Shown in pieces: positions 40,499 through 41,156 of a DNA stretch of 41,156 nucleotides. The number at the start of each line of letters is the position of its first letter. Position 1 is the stretch's first letter. Both the position numbers and the translations under genes were made by a program. The notes beneath the pieces are model-generated. The model searched no databases. It had not been told where the DNA came from and saw only the letters and a list, made by a program, of their open reading frames with translations. Source of the stretch: an uncultured Bacilli bacterium (lineage in GTDB: Bacteria > Bacillota_I > Bacilli_A > Izemoplasmatales > UBA1188); assembly GCA_905235635.1 (NCBI GenBank), contig CAJOMC010000010.1:1-41156 (forward strand). The letters run 5' to 3'.

Positions 40499-40513
40499 CA
40501 TAGATATTAAATA

Positions 40514-40915
40514 TTATTTATTCTTTGATTCGAGATATGCCTCATATCCACCTTTTAGGATATAAACCATAACTGCGTTTTGTTTTGCGTAGCTTTTCGC
40601 ATAACTATATGCTTGTTTCCCGTTTTGGTCATATAAGAATATAGGAATATCCTTTCTAACTGTAGAATCTTTTGCGCCACTTGACCCTGGATAGTTTCTT
40701 GCGCCTAGGATTTTACCTTGTTCAAAGAGATCATGCTTTCTTGCATCTATTAAGGTACCTTTTCTCATAGTATTAACGAAATCATCAATTGACAATTGTT
40801 GAATCTTAGATTTATCAAAATCATTTCTTCTCATGACAAGAAGAGCGATTAAGATACCAACGGTTGATGCGATTAATATATATAACCAATTAAAATTTGA
40901 TTCTAAAAAATACAT
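40514..40915 (-). CDS. Membrane-anchored rhodanese-like protein lacking the catalytic cysteine
   Basis: 133 residues: one N-terminal transmembrane helix (LYILIASTVGILIALLVM, about 11-28) and a single rhodanese domain in the cytoplasm (IQQLSIDDFVNTMRKGTLIDARKHDLFEQGKI, in pieces LSIDDFVNTM and LIDARKHDLFEQGKI; then GARNYPGS). The active loop, normally a strand ending in Cys-x-x-Gly-x-Arg, reads IFLYDQNGKQAYSYAK: the Cys position is Asp. It therefore cannot carry a persulfide and is probably a binding or regulatory domain, as in other YgaP/YqhL-like relatives (the comparison is by layout only). GAGGTG precedes the ATG; TATAAT (complement of 40942-40947) is the likely -10. Confidence 0.85.
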   Translation of the reverse strand: MYFLESNFNWLYILIASTVGILIALLVMRRNDFDKSKIQQLSIDDFVNTMRKGTLIDARKHDLFEQGKILGARNYPGSSGAKDSTVRKDIPIFLYDQNGKQAYSYAKSYAKQNAVMVYILKGGYEAYLESKNK

Positions 40916-41045
40916 TTTATCACCTCTATTTTTATACTCTTATTATATATGAAAATAGTAAAAATGTAGTGGTTTATACTTTTGATAGTCTTAAACAATA
41001 GTTAATGGTTTCATAATATAAATAGTTATATTTAGATATAACGAT

Positions 41046-41156
41046 TTATTTTTTTTCAGGGGAATTTTATTTTCAAGCGCAACACCCCTCGTAAAAATAA
41101 AGGTCCATAAATGAATCTGTAGTATAATTTGGTTAACCAGACTAAATTATAAGGGG
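41046..41156 (+). promoter_or_regulatory. Probable leader/promoter of a gene beyond the window
   Basis: TATAAT at 41123-41128, followed by a palindrome GGTTAACC (41131-41138) inside flanking arms ATAATTT (41124-41130) and AAATTAT (41144-41150), and AAGGGG at 41151-41156, which would serve as a ribosome site for a gene just past the edge. Upstream, AGGGG (41058-41062) and CCCCT (41085-41089) form a stem extended by T-rich and A-rich flanks. No coding frame is seen on either strand here. Confidence 0.35.

Noticed and set aside
1-41156. CRISPR arrays, prophage genes, restriction-modification or known anti-phage systems.
   Set aside because: No regularly spaced repeats, Cas, phage structural or methyltransferase/nuclease pairs were seen; the DUF234 ATPase and the DUF4160 pair are the only loosely defence-like genes.

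Overview
The window is a stretch of low-GC, gene-dense chromosome, with most genes on the + strand. TGG encodes Trp and TGA works as a stop (dnaB, sufC and others), and release factor 1 is present, so the genetic code is the standard bacterial one. The gene set (GdpP-L9/DnaB block, SufCDSUB, class II aldolase, SpoIIE/STAS signalling, Rnf, tRNA-encoded CCA) points to an AT-rich member of the Bacillota (Bacilli), plausibly close to the Mollicutes/Izemoplasma or Erysipelotrichia side. That placement is inference; no 16S gene is present.

Layout. 1-527 is a scar: a C-terminal piece of a large serine recombinase (- strand) abuts a C-terminal piece of a Nudix-like gene (+ strand). 613-6797 is accessory-looking: a DUF234-type ATPase, fructose-bisphosphate aldolase, a YhhN-family membrane protein, a DUF4160/DUF2442-HTH pair resembling a toxin-antitoxin module, an RtcB-family RNA ligase and a lipoprotein. 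6829-12010 holds an iron alcohol dehydrogenase, a membrane metallophosphoesterase, a short YdeI-like protein, a small membrane protein and an XRE-TPR regulator. A 675-base stretch without genes follows and ends in an orphan intrinsic terminator.

12722-20483 is housekeeping: GdpP fused in frame to ribosomal protein L9, then dnaB, prfA, prmC and topA. 20555-23526 encodes a two-helix membrane protein, a LemA protein and a MazG-like pyrophosphohydrolase. 23748-26796 is a two-gene partner-switching module: a STAS domain fused to a small-molecule-kinase-like domain, followed by a membrane protein that carries both a SpoIIE phosphatase and an RsbW-type kinase. A tRNA-Lys(CUU) is divergent to the SUF operon.

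27096-31752 is sufC-sufD-sufS-sufU-sufB. sufB is out of frame because about 22 bases that would encode its conserved Glu-His-Glu segment are missing. 31814-34204 is a UvrD/PcrA-like helicase with a four-cysteine insert near its C-terminus. 34321-38940 is an Rnf operon in the order C-D-G-E-A-B with unusual features: a 94-residue RnfB with no ferredoxin domains, an acidic tail on RnfA and a non-canonical flavinylation motif in RnfG. Two - strand genes close the window: aminopeptidase C and a membrane-anchored rhodanese fold without its cysteine.

Links between genes: SUF should supply clusters to RnfB and RnfC, so the broken sufB next to an intact Rnf operon is the most striking inconsistency here. 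It is either an assembly error, a polymorphism or a real lesion. No complete new defence or mobile system was recognised. The strongest candidates for something not described elsewhere are the STAS-kinase/SpoIIE-HATPase pair, the minimal RnfB complex, and the Cys-codon minigene and hairpin in front of sufC.
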